From contig DDVW01000007.1 in NCBI GenBank assembly GCA_002345545.1, positions 1 to 30,992 on the forward strand: a stretch of 30,992 nucleotides of DNA, in the 5' to 3' direction. The notes under the pieces were generated by a model. The model was not told the DNA's origin, made no database searches, and saw only the letters and a program-made list of their open reading frames with translations. This DNA comes from Stenotrophomonas sp. UBA2302 (GTDB lineage Bacteria; Pseudomonadota; Gammaproteobacteria; Xanthomonadales; Xanthomonadaceae). Made by a program: the position numbers and the translations under genes. Positions 1 through 8,441 of this stretch are shown piece by piece (the first letter of the stretch is position 1; every line of letters starts with the position of its first letter).

Positions 1-432
1 GTGGCGCGGCAGCAGGTCGGCGCTGCTGTCCAGGGAACGGCCGGTGGCGCCCACCGCCGAGCGGGCCAGCGCCGCCACGGCCGACGTGGTGGGGATGACG
101 GCTTCCGTCTCGGCGCTCTTGCGCCGGGTGACGGCGGCCATGATCGCTTCGGCGGCACTGCGCGGCTTGGCCGGCTTCGCCGGGGCCGGGCGGCTGGCTT
201 CAAGGGCGCGTTGCACCGCGGCTTCGTCGTAGTTGGCCGCCGCCACGATCTCGACACCTTCCTCGATCCGCCGGTTGGACAGGATCACGGCATCCGGCCC
301 CTGTTCCTTGCGGACCAGGTTCATGGCGGTGCGCATGTCGGCGGCGACGAAACGTTTGATTTTCATGCTGTGGTACCGGGAATTTGAATTCGGTTGCGAC
401 GAAGGCGATGTGGGGTTGCTGCTGTTGAACAT
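1..432 (-). CDS. flhF: FlhF, flagellar SRP-like GTPase, N-terminal part (gene runs off the left edge)
   Basis: FlhF is an SRP-family GTPase that sets the site and number of polar flagella. Only the N-terminal B domain region and the start of the linker are present (144 codons); the NG GTPase domain would lie beyond base 1. The sequence MKIKRFVAADMRTAMNLVRK, followed by GPDAVILSNRRIEEGVEIVA, is the typical FlhF N-terminus. Two in-frame ATGs are possible. The inner one (base 366) gives the family-typical MKIKRF start but has no visible ribosome site. The outer one (base 432) adds 22 Ser/Asn-rich residues and has AAGGAG 11 bases upstream, so I chose it. It follows flhA after 83 bases, and the order flhB-flhA-flhF is standard in polar flagellates. 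Identity is secure; the start is not. Confidence 0.9.
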   Translation of the reverse strand, partial: MFNSSNPTSPSSQPNSNSRYHSMKIKRFVAADMRTAMNLVRKEQGPDAVILSNRRIEEGVEIVAAANYDEAAVQRALEASRPAPAKPAKPRSAAEAIMAAVTRRKSAETEAVIPTTSAVAALARSAVGATGRSLDSSADLLPRH

Positions 433-443
433 GGCGGTGATTG

Positions 444-449
444 CTCCTT
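444..449 (-). promoter_or_regulatory. Ribosome binding site favouring the outer flhF start
   Basis: AAGGAG on the minus strand, 11 bases before the ATG at 432. No comparable purine-rich element precedes the ATG at 366, so this site decides between the two starts. Confidence 0.5.
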
Positions 450-515
450 CGTCCTTCGTTGCTGCGGGTTTTTTCAGGCGTCCGGTTTACGTCACCGGTG
501 CCGGGTTCCAGTGCT

Positions 516-2618
516 TCAGCTGATCGTGCCGACCAGCTTCAGGCGCTTGTCCTCCGGCACTTCGCTGTAGGCCAGTACCGACAGCGCGGGGACGCTGTGG
601 CGGACCATCCGGGCGAGTGCGGCGCGGACCGGGCCCGGTACCAGCACCACCGCCGGCTCGTTGCGTGCCTCCTGCTTGCCGACGCATTCGGCAAGACTCT
701 GATGGAGGCGTTCGGCGAGACCGGGTTCCAGTGCGGCACCATTGCCTTGCGTGGATTCCTGCAAGACCCGTTCCAATTGCGGGTTGAGGGTGAACACCGG
801 CAGCTCCGGCGACATGCCGGCGATTTCCTGCACGATGAAGCGGCCCAGCGCGTTGCGTACCGCGGCGGTGAGCGCGGCCGGGTCCTGGGTCTGCGCGGCG
901 TTCTCCACCAGTGCCTCGGCGATCTTGCGCAGCTGGCGCACCGGGATGCGTTCGGTAAGCAGGTTCTGCAGCACGCGGGCGACGACGGAGATCGGCAGTG
1001 CCTTCGGGGTGAGGTCTTCCACCAGCTTGGGCGCGCTCTTGGCCAGCGTCGCCAGCAGCTGCTGGACTTCCTCGTGGCCGAGCAGCTCCGGCGCGTGTTC
1101 GCGGATCAGGTGCGACAGGTGGGTGGCGACCACGGTGGCCGGATCGACCACGGTGTAGCCCAGCGATTCGGCGTGGGCGCGCTGGTGCGGCTGGATCCAG
1201 GTGGCATCCAGGCCGAATGCGGGGTCCTTGCCGGCGATGCCGTCGAGCTGGCCCAGCGCGCTACCCGGATCCAGCGCCAGTTCGCGGTCGGGATGGATCT
1301 CGGCACTGGCCACCGGCACGCCGTGGACCAGCAGGCGGTAGCCGGTGGGCGGCAGTTCCAGGTTGTCGCGGATATGTACGGAGGGAATGAGGAAGCCGAC
1401 ATCCTGGGTGAGCTTGCGGCGCACGCCCTTGATGCGCGCCATCAGTTCGCCCCCCTGGTTCTTGTCCACCAGCGGGATCAGCCGGTAGCCGACCTCCAGA
1501 CCCAGCGGGTCGATCGGGCGCAGCTCGTCCCAGCTCAGTTCGGCGGTGGCCGCCGGCGCGGAGGACGGCAGCCCCGGAATATCACCGGCAGCGGCGACCG
1601 CTGGCTGCGTGCTGGCCGCGGCGGCGCTGTCGCGCTTCCACAATTTCCAGGCCAGGAACGCCAGAATCGCGGCCAGCGTCAGGAAAGCGACGTTGGGCAT
1701 GCCCGGTACCAGCCCGACCAGGCCGATGATGCCGGCGGCGATGGCCAACGCCCGGTACTGGCCGAACACCTGGCCCATCATCGCCTGGCTCATGTCCTGC
1801 CGGCGCGAGGCGCGGGTGACCAGCAGTGCGACCGCGCTGGACACCAGCAGCGCCGGCAGCTGCGCCACCAGACCGTCACCGATCGACAGCAGGGTGTAGG
1901 TGGCTGCCGCGTCGGCGAACGGCATGCCGTGCTGCAGGACACCGACGGCCAGGCCGCCGATCAGGTTGATGAACAGGATCAGGATGCCGGCGATCGCGTC
2001 GCCGCGGATGAACTTGTTGGCGCCGTCCATCGCGCCGTAGAAGTCGGCTTCCTCGCGCACTTCCTCGCGGCGCAGCTTGGCTTCCTCGCGCGTCAGCAAA
2101 CCGGCGTTGAGGTCGGCGTCGATCGCCATCTGCTTGCCGGGCATCGCGTCGAGGGTGAAGCGCGCGGCCACTTCGGACACGCGTCCGGCGCCCTTGGTGA
2201 TGACCACGAAATTGATGATGGTCAGGATCGCGAACACGACGATACCGACCGCGTAGTTGCCACCGATCACGAACTCGCCGAAGGAGGCGATCACCTTGCC
2301 GGCAGCGTCCTGGCCGTCCTGGCCGTTGAGCAGGATCACCCGGGTGGAAGCCACGTTCAGCGCCAGCCGCAGCATAGTGGTGACCAGCAGCACGATCGGG
2401 AAAATGGTGAAGTCCAGCGGGCGCTGCACGTACACCACTGCCAGCAGCACCATCAGCGAGATGGCGATGTTGAAGGTGAACAGGGCATCGAGCACCGGCG
2501 CGGCCAGCGGCACCACCACCATCGCCAGCAGCGCCAGCACGATCAGCGGCGTGCCCAGACCGTTGCGCAGCATTTCCAGCGCGCGGCGCACAGTGGGCGG
2601 TATTGAAGTGGTGCTCAT
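516..2618 (-). CDS. flhA: FlhA, flagellar type III export gate protein
   Basis: FlhA is the large export-gate protein of the flagellar type III secretion system; its nonameric cytoplasmic ring receives chaperone-substrate complexes. The 700-residue length is normal. The N-terminal half carries about eight hydrophobic segments (from about residue 24 to 325). Between them is the conserved FHIPEP-family cytoplasmic loop, about residues 138-175, with FVVITKGAGRVSEVAARF and then DAMPGKQMAIDADLNAGL. After a Pro/Ala-rich linker (about 330-360) the soluble C-terminal domain runs to the end. The ATG overlaps the flhB stop as ATGA, which indicates translational coupling. It is followed by flhF. Confidence 0.98.
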   Translation of the reverse strand: MSTTSIPPTVRRALEMLRNGLGTPLIVLALLAMVVVPLAAPVLDALFTFNIAISLMVLLAVVYVQRPLDFTIFPIVLLVTTMLRLALNVASTRVILLNGQDGQDAAGKVIASFGEFVIGGNYAVGIVVFAILTIINFVVITKGAGRVSEVAARFTLDAMPGKQMAIDADLNAGLLTREEAKLRREEVREEADFYGAMDGANKFIRGDAIAGILILFINLIGGLAVGVLQHGMPFADAAATYTLLSIGDGLVAQLPALLVSSAVALLVTRASRRQDMSQAMMGQVFGQYRALAIAAGIIGLVGLVPGMPNVAFLTLAAILAFLAWKLWKRDSAAAASTQPAVAAAGDIPGLPSSAPAATAELSWDELRPIDPLGLEVGYRLIPLVDKNQGGELMARIKGVRRKLTQDVGFLIPSVHIRDNLELPPTGYRLLVHGVPVASAEIHPDRELALDPGSALGQLDGIAGKDPAFGLDATWIQPHQRAHAESLGYTVVDPATVVATHLSHLIREHAPELLGHEEVQQLLATLAKSAPKLVEDLTPKALPISVVARVLQNLLTERIPVRQLRKIAEALVENAAQTQDPAALTAAVRNALGRFIVQEIAGMSPELPVFTLNPQLERVLQESTQGNGAALEPGLAERLHQSLAECVGKQEARNEPAVVLVPGPVRAALARMVRHSVPALSVLAYSEVPEDKRLKLVGTIS

Positions 2619-3745
2619 GGACGTCCCGCCTTGCCGAACTCATCCACCTCCAGCGGTGGCAGTGCGGGCATGGGGCCGGTGCGCCATTGGCGCAGCTGGT
2701 AGACGTAGGACAGGACCTGGGCGACGGCCGAATACAGTCTCACGGGGATTTCCTTGCCGAGTTGCCCTTCCCGATACAAGGCGCGTGCCAAAGGTGGTGC
2801 CGAGACGATGGCGACCTTGTTGCCGTCGGCTACCTGGCGGATGCGCAGCGCCATTTCATCCACGCCGCGCGCCACCACGGTGGGAGCGCTCATGCGGCCG
2901 CCCTCGTATTTCAGTGCCACCGCGTAATGGGTGGGATTGACCACCACCACATCGGCAGACGGCACCGCCTCCATCATCTGCCGCTGCGACAGCTGCATCT
3001 GCATCTGACGGATGCGGCCCTTGACCTCGGGGCTGCCCTCGCTCTCCTTGAGCTCGCGCTTGAGCTCCTCGCGGGTCATTTTCAATTTCCGCAGCCAGTT
3101 CCATTTTTGGTACGGCGCATCGATGGCGGCCAGCAGCGCCATCGCCCCGGCCGTGGCCAGCAGCAACTGCAGGGTGAAACCGAGCCCGTTGCGTGCCGCC
3201 GCTTCCAGCGGCTGGTGCAGCAATCCGCGCAGGCCGTCGATGCCGTGCCAGATGCTCAGCCCGGCAGCGGTACCGACGAACAGCACGCGCAGCAGCGATT
3301 TGGCCAGTTCGGCCAACGCCTCCGGGCCGTACTGGCGCTTGAGGCCGCTCATCGGATTGAGCCGCTTGAAGTCCGGTACCAGCGATTTGTTGGAAAACCT
3401 CAGCCCGCCCATCAGCACCGGTGAGATGAAGCTGGCCAGCACGCAGACGGCGACCAGCGGTGATATCGCCACCATCAGCTTCAGCAGCAGCCAGCCGGCA
3501 TGTCCGAACAGCAGGTCGCTGTTGCGCAGCAGCGCCGGCTCCGGTGCCAGCGCTGCTTTGAGCCAGCTGCGCGCGCCATTGCCGATATGGCCGGCCAGCG
3601 CGTAGATCGCCAGTACCCCAGAGGTGAAGACTGCGGCAGTGGCCAGCTCGCGCGAGCGCGGGATATTGCCTTGCTCACGGGCGTCGCGCAGGCGCTTTTC
3701 GGTGGGAAGTTCGGTCTTTTCGCCGGACTGTTCGTTCTCGGACAT
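2615..3745 (-). CDS. flhB: FlhB, export gate protein with autocleavage switch
   Basis: FlhB is the export-gate protein that switches specificity from rod/hook to filament substrates after cleaving itself. The 376-residue product starts MSENEQSGEKTELPTEKRLR, the typical FlhB N-terminus. Hydrophobic segments lie at about residues 35-52, 83-112, 145-165 and 187-208, and the autocleavage motif NPTH is at 270-273. The reading frame is open further upstream to base 3874, but those residues do not look like FlhB and a sigma-54 element at 3779-3795 would place the transcript start near 3768, so ATG 3745 is chosen. There is no clear ribosome site. The C-terminal tail after NPTH is complete and overlaps flhA by four bases. 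Confidence 0.97.
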   Translation of the reverse strand: MSENEQSGEKTELPTEKRLRDAREQGNIPRSRELATAAVFTSGVLAIYALAGHIGNGARSWLKAALAPEPALLRNSDLLFGHAGWLLLKLMVAISPLVAVCVLASFISPVLMGGLRFSNKSLVPDFKRLNPMSGLKRQYGPEALAELAKSLLRVLFVGTAAGLSIWHGIDGLRGLLHQPLEAAARNGLGFTLQLLLATAGAMALLAAIDAPYQKWNWLRKLKMTREELKRELKESEGSPEVKGRIRQMQMQLSQRQMMEAVPSADVVVVNPTHYAVALKYEGGRMSAPTVVARGVDEMALRIRQVADGNKVAIVSAPPLARALYREGQLGKEIPVRLYSAVAQVLSYVYQLRQWRTGPMPALPPLEVDEFGKAGRP

Positions 3746-3778
3746 CGCACAGCACGCAAGCGGGGTTACCGGCTTGGC

Positions 3779-3795
3779 TGCAAGAACTGTTCCAT
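3779..3795 (-). promoter_or_regulatory. Sigma-54 promoter upstream of flhB
   Basis: The minus strand reads TGGAACAGTTCTTGCA: GG (3793-3792) and GC (3781-3780) are separated by exactly 10 bases, with the TTGCA of the -12 element intact and one change (GGA for GGC) in the -24 element. The predicted start is near 3768, 23 bases before the flhB ATG. It explains how flhBAF can be expressed separately from the EAL gene upstream. Confidence 0.6.
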
Positions 3796-3921
3796 CAGGG
3801 CGTGCCGGGCACGCTGCCGCTCGATCATGCGCTGCACACCCCATCTCACCCGGGCGAACCTGCGGTGTTTGCATGGACGCGGAAATCCGGTGCAGGGATT
3901 TCCACGCCGACCAGCGCGCAG

Positions 3922-6036
3922 CTACAGGTGCAGCGGGTTTTCCGCGAAGGGCTCCGGCTGGGTGTCGCCGTACAGGCGCAGGAAGGTTTCCGCGTTGACC
4001 GGCTGGCCCAGCACGTTGCCCTGCAGGTAGTCGCAGCCAAGCCGCTCGATATAGGTGCGCTGGCCCTGGGTTTCGATGCCTTCGGCGACCACATCCAGAT
4101 TGAGCGCATGGCCCAGGGCGATCACCGCCGAGACGATCACCACATCCTCGTCGCTCTCGTCGACGGCGAGGATGAAGGCGCGGTCGATCTTGAGCTCGGT
4201 GGCGGGGATGCGCCGCAGCCGCAACAGGCTGGAGAAGCCGGTGCCGAAGTCGTCGATGGAAATCCCCACCCCCAGCGCCGCCAGCGCATGCAACTGCCGG
4301 GTGGCGGCATCGGCATCGCGGGTTACCGCGCTTTCGCTGATCTCCAGAATCAGCTGCGAAGGTTCCAGTGCGTTGTGCCGCAGCACCTCGCCGATCTGCC
4401 CGGCCAGCTTTTCCGAGCGCAGCTGGCGCCGCGACAGGTTCAGTGAAATGCGCCAGTCGCCATTGCCGGCGTCATGCCAGCTGCGCAGCTGCCGGCAGGC
4501 CGCGTCGAGGATCCACTGGCCCAGCGATTCGATCAGGCCGTACTGTTCGGCCAGCCGCAGCACGCGTTCGGAAGGAATAAGCCCGTGTTCCGGGTGCTGC
4601 CAGCGCAACAGCGCCTCCGCGCCACATACCCGGCCGCTGCCGGCATGGATGCGCGGCTGGTAATACAGCAGCAGGTCCGGGCTGCCGATGGCATCGCGCA
4701 GGTCGGCCAGCAATTGCAGGTCCTGCTCGACACTGTCATTCATCCATTCGGCGAACTGCTGGCAACTGTTGCTGCCGGCCTGTTTGGCATGGCGCATCGC
4801 GGTTTCCGCATGCGACAGCAGCAGCTGGGTCGAGCCGGATGCATTGTCCAGCAGGGCATAGCCGATGCTGGCGGTGACCCGGATGTCGCGGTTGCCGACC
4901 CGCAGGCTATTGACCAGGGTGATGATGTGCGCTGCCACCGCCATCGCCTCGGCCTCATCCCTGACGTGGGTGGCAACGATGAAATGATCGCCGCCAAGGC
5001 GGCCCACCAGCCTGTCACCGGCAGCGTATTGGCGCAGGCGCTCGGCCATCGCCACCAGTACCGCATCGCCGGCCTGGTGGCCGAAGGCGCCGTTGATATG
5101 GCGCAGATCGTCCAGGTCGAGCGAGAACACCGCCAGCGTTCTGCCGTCCTCGCTTGGCGTGGCACCGAGCCGTTCAAGCCGCTCACGCGCCAGCTGGCGA
5201 TTGGGGAGGCCGGTCAGCGGATCATGCAGGGTGGCGTGGAACAGCTCTTTGCGGGTGTCATCCAGCGAGGTGCTGAGCACCGAGTTGTGGACCGCCAGCA
5301 GCCGCGCCTGCATGCGCTCTTCCAGCAGCGCGATCAGCAGCAGCGCGCCGGTCACCACCAGTGTCAGAGCGACCACCGAAACGGCCATCCATTCGGTGCG
5401 CACCCCACCGGTACCGGCGGCACCGCAGATACTGCCTTCGGGGAATTGCGCAGCCACCATGCCGGTGTAGTGCATGCCGGCAATCGCCAGACCCATCACC
5501 GTCGCGGCGGCGATGCGGATTGGCAGCGGCTGGGGGCTGTTGCGCAGGCGGAAGGCGATGAACAGCGCGCTCCATGAAGCGGCGATGGCGATGGCGATCG
5601 ACAGCACCAGCCAGAACCGGTCGTAGACGATGGCCGGGTGCATCAGCAGCGCGGCCATGCCGCTGTAGTGCATCCAGGCGATGCCCAGGCCCATCAGCAG
5701 TGCACCGAGCAACAGGTGCAGGTGCGGCAGCGTGGGCCGGGATACCAGCCACAGCGCGAACAGCGAGCTGGCGATGGCGGCCAGCAGCGACAGCAGCGTC
5801 AACCCGAGGTCGTAGCCGAGCGGGATGGGGAGCTTGAACGCCAGCATGCCGATGAAGTGCATCGACCAGATTCCCGCGCCCATCGCGATACCGCCGCCCA
5901 CCAGCCACAGGCGGGCATGCTGGCGGGTGCGGGCGACAGCGACACGGTCGGCCATGCTCAGTGCGGTGAACGAGGCAAGAATCGAGATCAGCACCGAAAG
6001 CACGACAAACAGCAGGTTGTAGCTGCCGCTCAGCAT
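3922..6036 (-). CDS. Membrane MHYT-GGDEF-EAL cyclic-di-GMP protein, probable phosphodiesterase
   Basis: This 704-residue protein has three parts. An N-terminal membrane sensor (about 1-240) holds seven hydrophobic segments and three MHYT-type motifs: MHFIGM at 59-64, MHYSGM at 122-127 and MHYTGM at 188-193. MHYT domains are thought to bind copper and sense a diatomic gas. A GGDEF domain (about 262-425) begins DPLTGLPNR but its active-site signature is GGDHF (348-352), with His in place of the catalytic Glu, so cyclase activity is doubtful. The EAL domain (about 435-695) keeps EALLRW (474-479), Asn533, Glu565, DDFGTG (595-600), Lys616, Glu652 and Gln672, the metal-binding and catalytic set. 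The likely net activity is c-di-GMP breakdown, which usually favours motility. AAGGG lies four bases before the ATG. Gaps of 120 and 176 bases separate it from fliR and flhB, so it may be its own unit. Confidence 0.93.
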   Translation of the reverse strand: MLSGSYNLLFVVLSVLISILASFTALSMADRVAVARTRQHARLWLVGGGIAMGAGIWSMHFIGMLAFKLPIPLGYDLGLTLLSLLAAIASSLFALWLVSRPTLPHLHLLLGALLMGLGIAWMHYSGMAALLMHPAIVYDRFWLVLSIAIAIAASWSALFIAFRLRNSPQPLPIRIAAATVMGLAIAGMHYTGMVAAQFPEGSICGAAGTGGVRTEWMAVSVVALTLVVTGALLLIALLEERMQARLLAVHNSVLSTSLDDTRKELFHATLHDPLTGLPNRQLARERLERLGATPSEDGRTLAVFSLDLDDLRHINGAFGHQAGDAVLVAMAERLRQYAAGDRLVGRLGGDHFIVATHVRDEAEAMAVAAHIITLVNSLRVGNRDIRVTASIGYALLDNASGSTQLLLSHAETAMRHAKQAGSNSCQQFAEWMNDSVEQDLQLLADLRDAIGSPDLLLYYQPRIHAGSGRVCGAEALLRWQHPEHGLIPSERVLRLAEQYGLIESLGQWILDAACRQLRSWHDAGNGDWRISLNLSRRQLRSEKLAGQIGEVLRHNALEPSQLILEISESAVTRDADAATRQLHALAALGVGISIDDFGTGFSSLLRLRRIPATELKIDRAFILAVDESDEDVVIVSAVIALGHALNLDVVAEGIETQGQRTYIERLGCDYLQGNVLGQPVNAETFLRLYGDTQPEPFAENPLHL

Positions 6037-6083
6037 CAGTCCCTTCTCCCTGAAAGATTCAATGCACCGCTCCGCTGTGCATA

Positions 6084-6100
6084 TAGATGCCGACTATCTA
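6084..6100. repeat. Short inverted repeat upstream of the MHYT-GGDEF-EAL gene
   Basis: TAGAT (6084-6088) and ATCTA (6096-6100) flank a 7-base spacer in the 120-base gap between fliR and the EAL gene. The stretch is AT-rich compared with its surroundings and lies about 50 bases before the gene start. It could be part of a promoter or operator, but no convincing -35/-10, sigma-54 or sigma-28 pattern is seen. Confidence 0.3.
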
Positions 6101-6156
6101 CATCCTTGGCGGGAAGGGCAATAGGGATCCGATGGTAGGCGGAACCGGCCGATCTG

Positions 6157-6948
6157 TTATTGCAGGATCTGGCCGGCGGTATCCCATGCGGCATCGAAAA
6201 GACGCTGGACCGGTGGCCCCATTTCCCCGGCCAGCAGCGCCAGCAGCAGGATCCCCAGCAGCAGAGATACCGGCAGGCCGAGCTGGATCGGGTTCAATGC
6301 CGGCGCGGCACGGGCCAGCACGCCAAAGGCGAGGTTGACCGCCAGCATCGCTACCGTCAGTGGCAGTGCCAGCGTCAGTGCGCCGCGGAAAATCTGCAGT
6401 GCCAGCGTCGGCGCCATTGCCGCCAACGCGTGTGGATCGGGCACGGCGGTGCCGATCGGCAGCGCCCGATAGCTGTCCATCAGCAGCGAGATCAGGGCCA
6501 GATGGCCGTTGACGGTGAAAAACAGCAGTCCGAACAGCAGATAGAACCACTGCCCGATCACGCCGGAACTGCCACCGCGCAGCGGGTCGTTCATCTGTGC
6601 GAAGGCCAGGCCGGTGCCTTGCGCGACCATTTCACCGGCCATCGCGCCGGCTTCGAAGATCAGCCGGAACAGGAAGCCGATGGAGATGCCGATCGCCAGC
6701 TCGCGGGCGATGGTCAGCACGGTGGCGGCATCAAAGCCATTCCATACCGGCACCGGCGGCAGTACCGGTGCCAGCGCCACCGACAGGGCGATCGCCAGCA
6801 TCGCCCGTACCCGTCCCGGTACCGCGCGGGTGCCGAGCATCGGCATCGCCATCACCATGGCGCCGATGCGCAGCATCGTCCACAAGGTGGTGCCGATCAG
6901 GGCGAATGCCTGCTGCCCGTCAATGGCCATCTGGGTGGCACTGTCCAC
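6157..6948 (-). CDS. fliR: FliR, export gate membrane protein
   Basis: FliR is a subunit of the FliPQR export-gate channel in the MS-ring pore. The 263-residue protein is strongly hydrophobic along its whole length, with segments around residues 15-35, 47-65, 76-98, 128-150, 180-205 and 215-240, and conserved text such as MLGTRAVPGRVRAMLAIALS and EAGAMAGEMVAQGTGLAFAQ. The start is GTG at 6948, seven bases after the fliQ stop; no strong ribosome site is seen and an in-frame ATG six codons on (6930) is an alternative. It ends the fliE-R operon as drawn. Confidence 0.96.
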   Translation of the reverse strand: MDSATQMAIDGQQAFALIGTTLWTMLRIGAMVMAMPMLGTRAVPGRVRAMLAIALSVALAPVLPPVPVWNGFDAATVLTIARELAIGISIGFLFRLIFEAGAMAGEMVAQGTGLAFAQMNDPLRGGSSGVIGQWFYLLFGLLFFTVNGHLALISLLMDSYRALPIGTAVPDPHALAAMAPTLALQIFRGALTLALPLTVAMLAVNLAFGVLARAAPALNPIQLGLPVSLLLGILLLALLAGEMGPPVQRLFDAAWDTAGQILQ

Positions 6949-6955
6949 GGGAGCG

Positions 6956-7225
6956 CTAACCGATCAGGTGGGGAATGCGCTGGAACAGCAGCGTGGTGAA
7001 TTCCACCAGGTGCCCGATCAGCAGGCTGCCCAGCGCGAACAGCGCCACGGTCAGTCCGGCGGCCTTGGCGACGAAGGCGATGGTCGGTTCATTCAATTGG
7101 GTGGCGGCCTGGATCACGCCGACCACCACGCCGATCACCAGCACGGTGAGCAGCAGCGGGCCGGCAACCCAGAGGGTGGCGACCAGGCCACCACGCAGTT
7201 CGGTCAGGGCGAGTTCGGGGGTCAT
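6956..7225 (-). CDS. fliQ: FliQ, export gate membrane protein
   Basis: FliQ is the small helical-hairpin subunit that wraps the FliP-FliR core of the flagellar export gate. The 89-residue length and two long hydrophobic segments (about 16-38 and 52-73), joined by the charged turn ATQLNEPTIAFVAK, are typical. The reading frame extends 22 codons further upstream, but MTPELALTELRG is the family-like start and leaves a 13-base gap after fliP. Confidence 0.96.
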   Translation of the reverse strand: MTPELALTELRGGLVATLWVAGPLLLTVLVIGVVVGVIQAATQLNEPTIAFVAKAAGLTVALFALGSLLIGHLVEFTTLLFQRIPHLIG

Positions 7226-7238
7226 TGCAGCGCTCCGG

Positions 7239-8030
7239 TCAAACCGCGTTGAAGCTGGCGGCCAGGGTGCCGACGACCAGCACCCAGCCATCGACCAGCA
7301 CGAACAGCAGGATCTTGAACGGCGCCGAGATCAGCATCGGCGAGAGCATCATCATGCCCATCGACATCAGCACGCTGGCCACGACCAGGTCGATGATCAG
7401 GAAGGGGATGAAGATCAGAAAGCCGATCTCGAAGGCGGTCTTCAGCTCGCTGGTGACGAACGAGGCCACCAGCACCGGGAACGGGATCGCCTCCGGGTTG
7501 GCGTAGGTGCCATGGCCGGCCAGGCCGGCGAAGGTCATCAGGTCGGTTTCCCGTACCTGCGCCAGCATGAAGGCGCGCAGCGGCTCGGTGGTCAGTGTCC
7601 AGGCCGTCTGGAAGTCGATCTGGCCGTCCAGATACGGCGCCATGCCGGTGGACCAGGCCTTGTCCCAGACCGGCATCATCACCATCGCGGTGAGGAACAT
7701 CGCAAGGCCCAGCAGGATCTGGTTGGAGGGCGTCTGTCCGGTGCCCAGCGCCTGCCGCAGCAGGCCCAGCACGATGATGATGCGGGTGAAGGCGGTCAAC
7801 ACCAGCAGCATCGACGGCAGCAGGGTGATGGCCGTCATCAGCAGCAGGGTCTGCAGCGGCAGGCTGACCGGCTGGCTGCCGATCTTGCCGACATTCACCT
7901 CCGGCAGTGCCGGCATCTGCGGGCCGGCCGGTGTGGCCATCGCCAGCAGCGGAAAGGCGAACAGCGCCAGTACCAGCAGCCATTGCCAACCGTTACGGCG
8001 GGAAGCGCGGGGGAGGGGAGAGGCCGACAT
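7239..8030 (-). CDS. fliP: FliP, export gate membrane protein with signal peptide
   Basis: FliP forms the pentameric core of the flagellar export channel with FliR. The 263-residue protein begins with a basic stretch and a cleavable-type signal sequence (about residues 15-32, ending in LLAMATPA), a known feature of FliP. It then has hydrophobic segments and the conserved block MLLVLTAFTRIIIVLGLLRQ, TPSNQILLGLAMFLT, and near the end a long helix with VASVLMSMGMMMLSP. It starts three bases after the fliO stop, in the order fliO-P-Q-R. Confidence 0.98.
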   Translation of the reverse strand: MSASPLPRASRRNGWQWLLVLALFAFPLLAMATPAGPQMPALPEVNVGKIGSQPVSLPLQTLLLMTAITLLPSMLLVLTAFTRIIIVLGLLRQALGTGQTPSNQILLGLAMFLTAMVMMPVWDKAWSTGMAPYLDGQIDFQTAWTLTTEPLRAFMLAQVRETDLMTFAGLAGHGTYANPEAIPFPVLVASFVTSELKTAFEIGFLIFIPFLIIDLVVASVLMSMGMMMLSPMLISAPFKILLFVLVDGWVLVVGTLAASFNAV

Positions 8031-8033
8031 GGT

Positions 8034-8441
8034 TCAGGATTCCTTGCGCAGCTTCTGCGCCAGCATCTGGGCGAAATTCGGCAGTTGCCGCAGGTCCGGC
8101 AGTGGTGCCGGGGTGGCCGGCCGCAGCGGTTCGGGCAACTGGTGCAACGTGTTGATGCCGCCTGCGGTCACGCCTAGCAGCAGCTGCTGGCCGTTGATGT
8201 CCACCACCACCACACGCTCCTTGGCACCGACATTGAGGCTGGCGACCACCTTCAGGCCCTCCGTCGGACGGAAGCCACCGCCGGGCAGGCGCTTGAGCAG
8301 CCAGCCCAGGCCGATGATCAGGCCCAGCACCAGCAGCAGGGTGAACACCGCGCCGAACATTCCCGGCGTGGTGGCTGCGTGCTGGCCGACCGCTGCGCTT
8401 GTCTTTGCGGCCGGTGTGGCAGTGGCAAGCAGTGCGATCAC
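8034..8441 (-). CDS. fliO: FliO, export gate assembly protein
   Basis: FliO is a small bitopic membrane protein that helps FliP assemble. The 135-residue product has an Ala/Thr-rich N-terminus, one membrane segment (about 29-49) and a cytoplasmic part with EGLKVVASLNVGAKERVVVV, the hallmark FliO fold segment. The GTG start overlaps the fliN stop as GTGA, so translation is probably coupled. The Pro/Leu-rich C-terminus is poorly conserved in the family. Position between fliN and fliP supports the call. Confidence 0.93.
   Translation of the reverse strand: MIALLATATPAAKTSAAVGQHAATTPGMFGAVFTLLLVLGLIIGLGWLLKRLPGGGFRPTEGLKVVASLNVGAKERVVVVDINGQQLLLGVTAGGINTLHQLPEPLRPATPAPLPDLRQLPNFAQMLAQKLRKES

Noticed and set aside
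489..502. Sigma-54-like stretch GGCAC upstream of flhF
   Set aside because: Ten bases after GG the sequence is GT instead of GC and there is no TTGC block, so it fails the invariant -12 requirement.
441..2606. Long plus-strand open frame (721 codons) opposite flhA; similar long frames at 11289-13286 and 15266-17497
   Set aside because: They are antisense shadows of flhA, fliJ/fliI and fliF. Their products are rich in His, Arg, Gln and Gly with no recognisable domains, as expected opposite GC-rich genes.
3746..3874. Upstream extension of flhB by 43 codons
   Set aside because: The added residues have no FlhB similarity, and the sigma-54 element within this stretch would start the transcript downstream of them.
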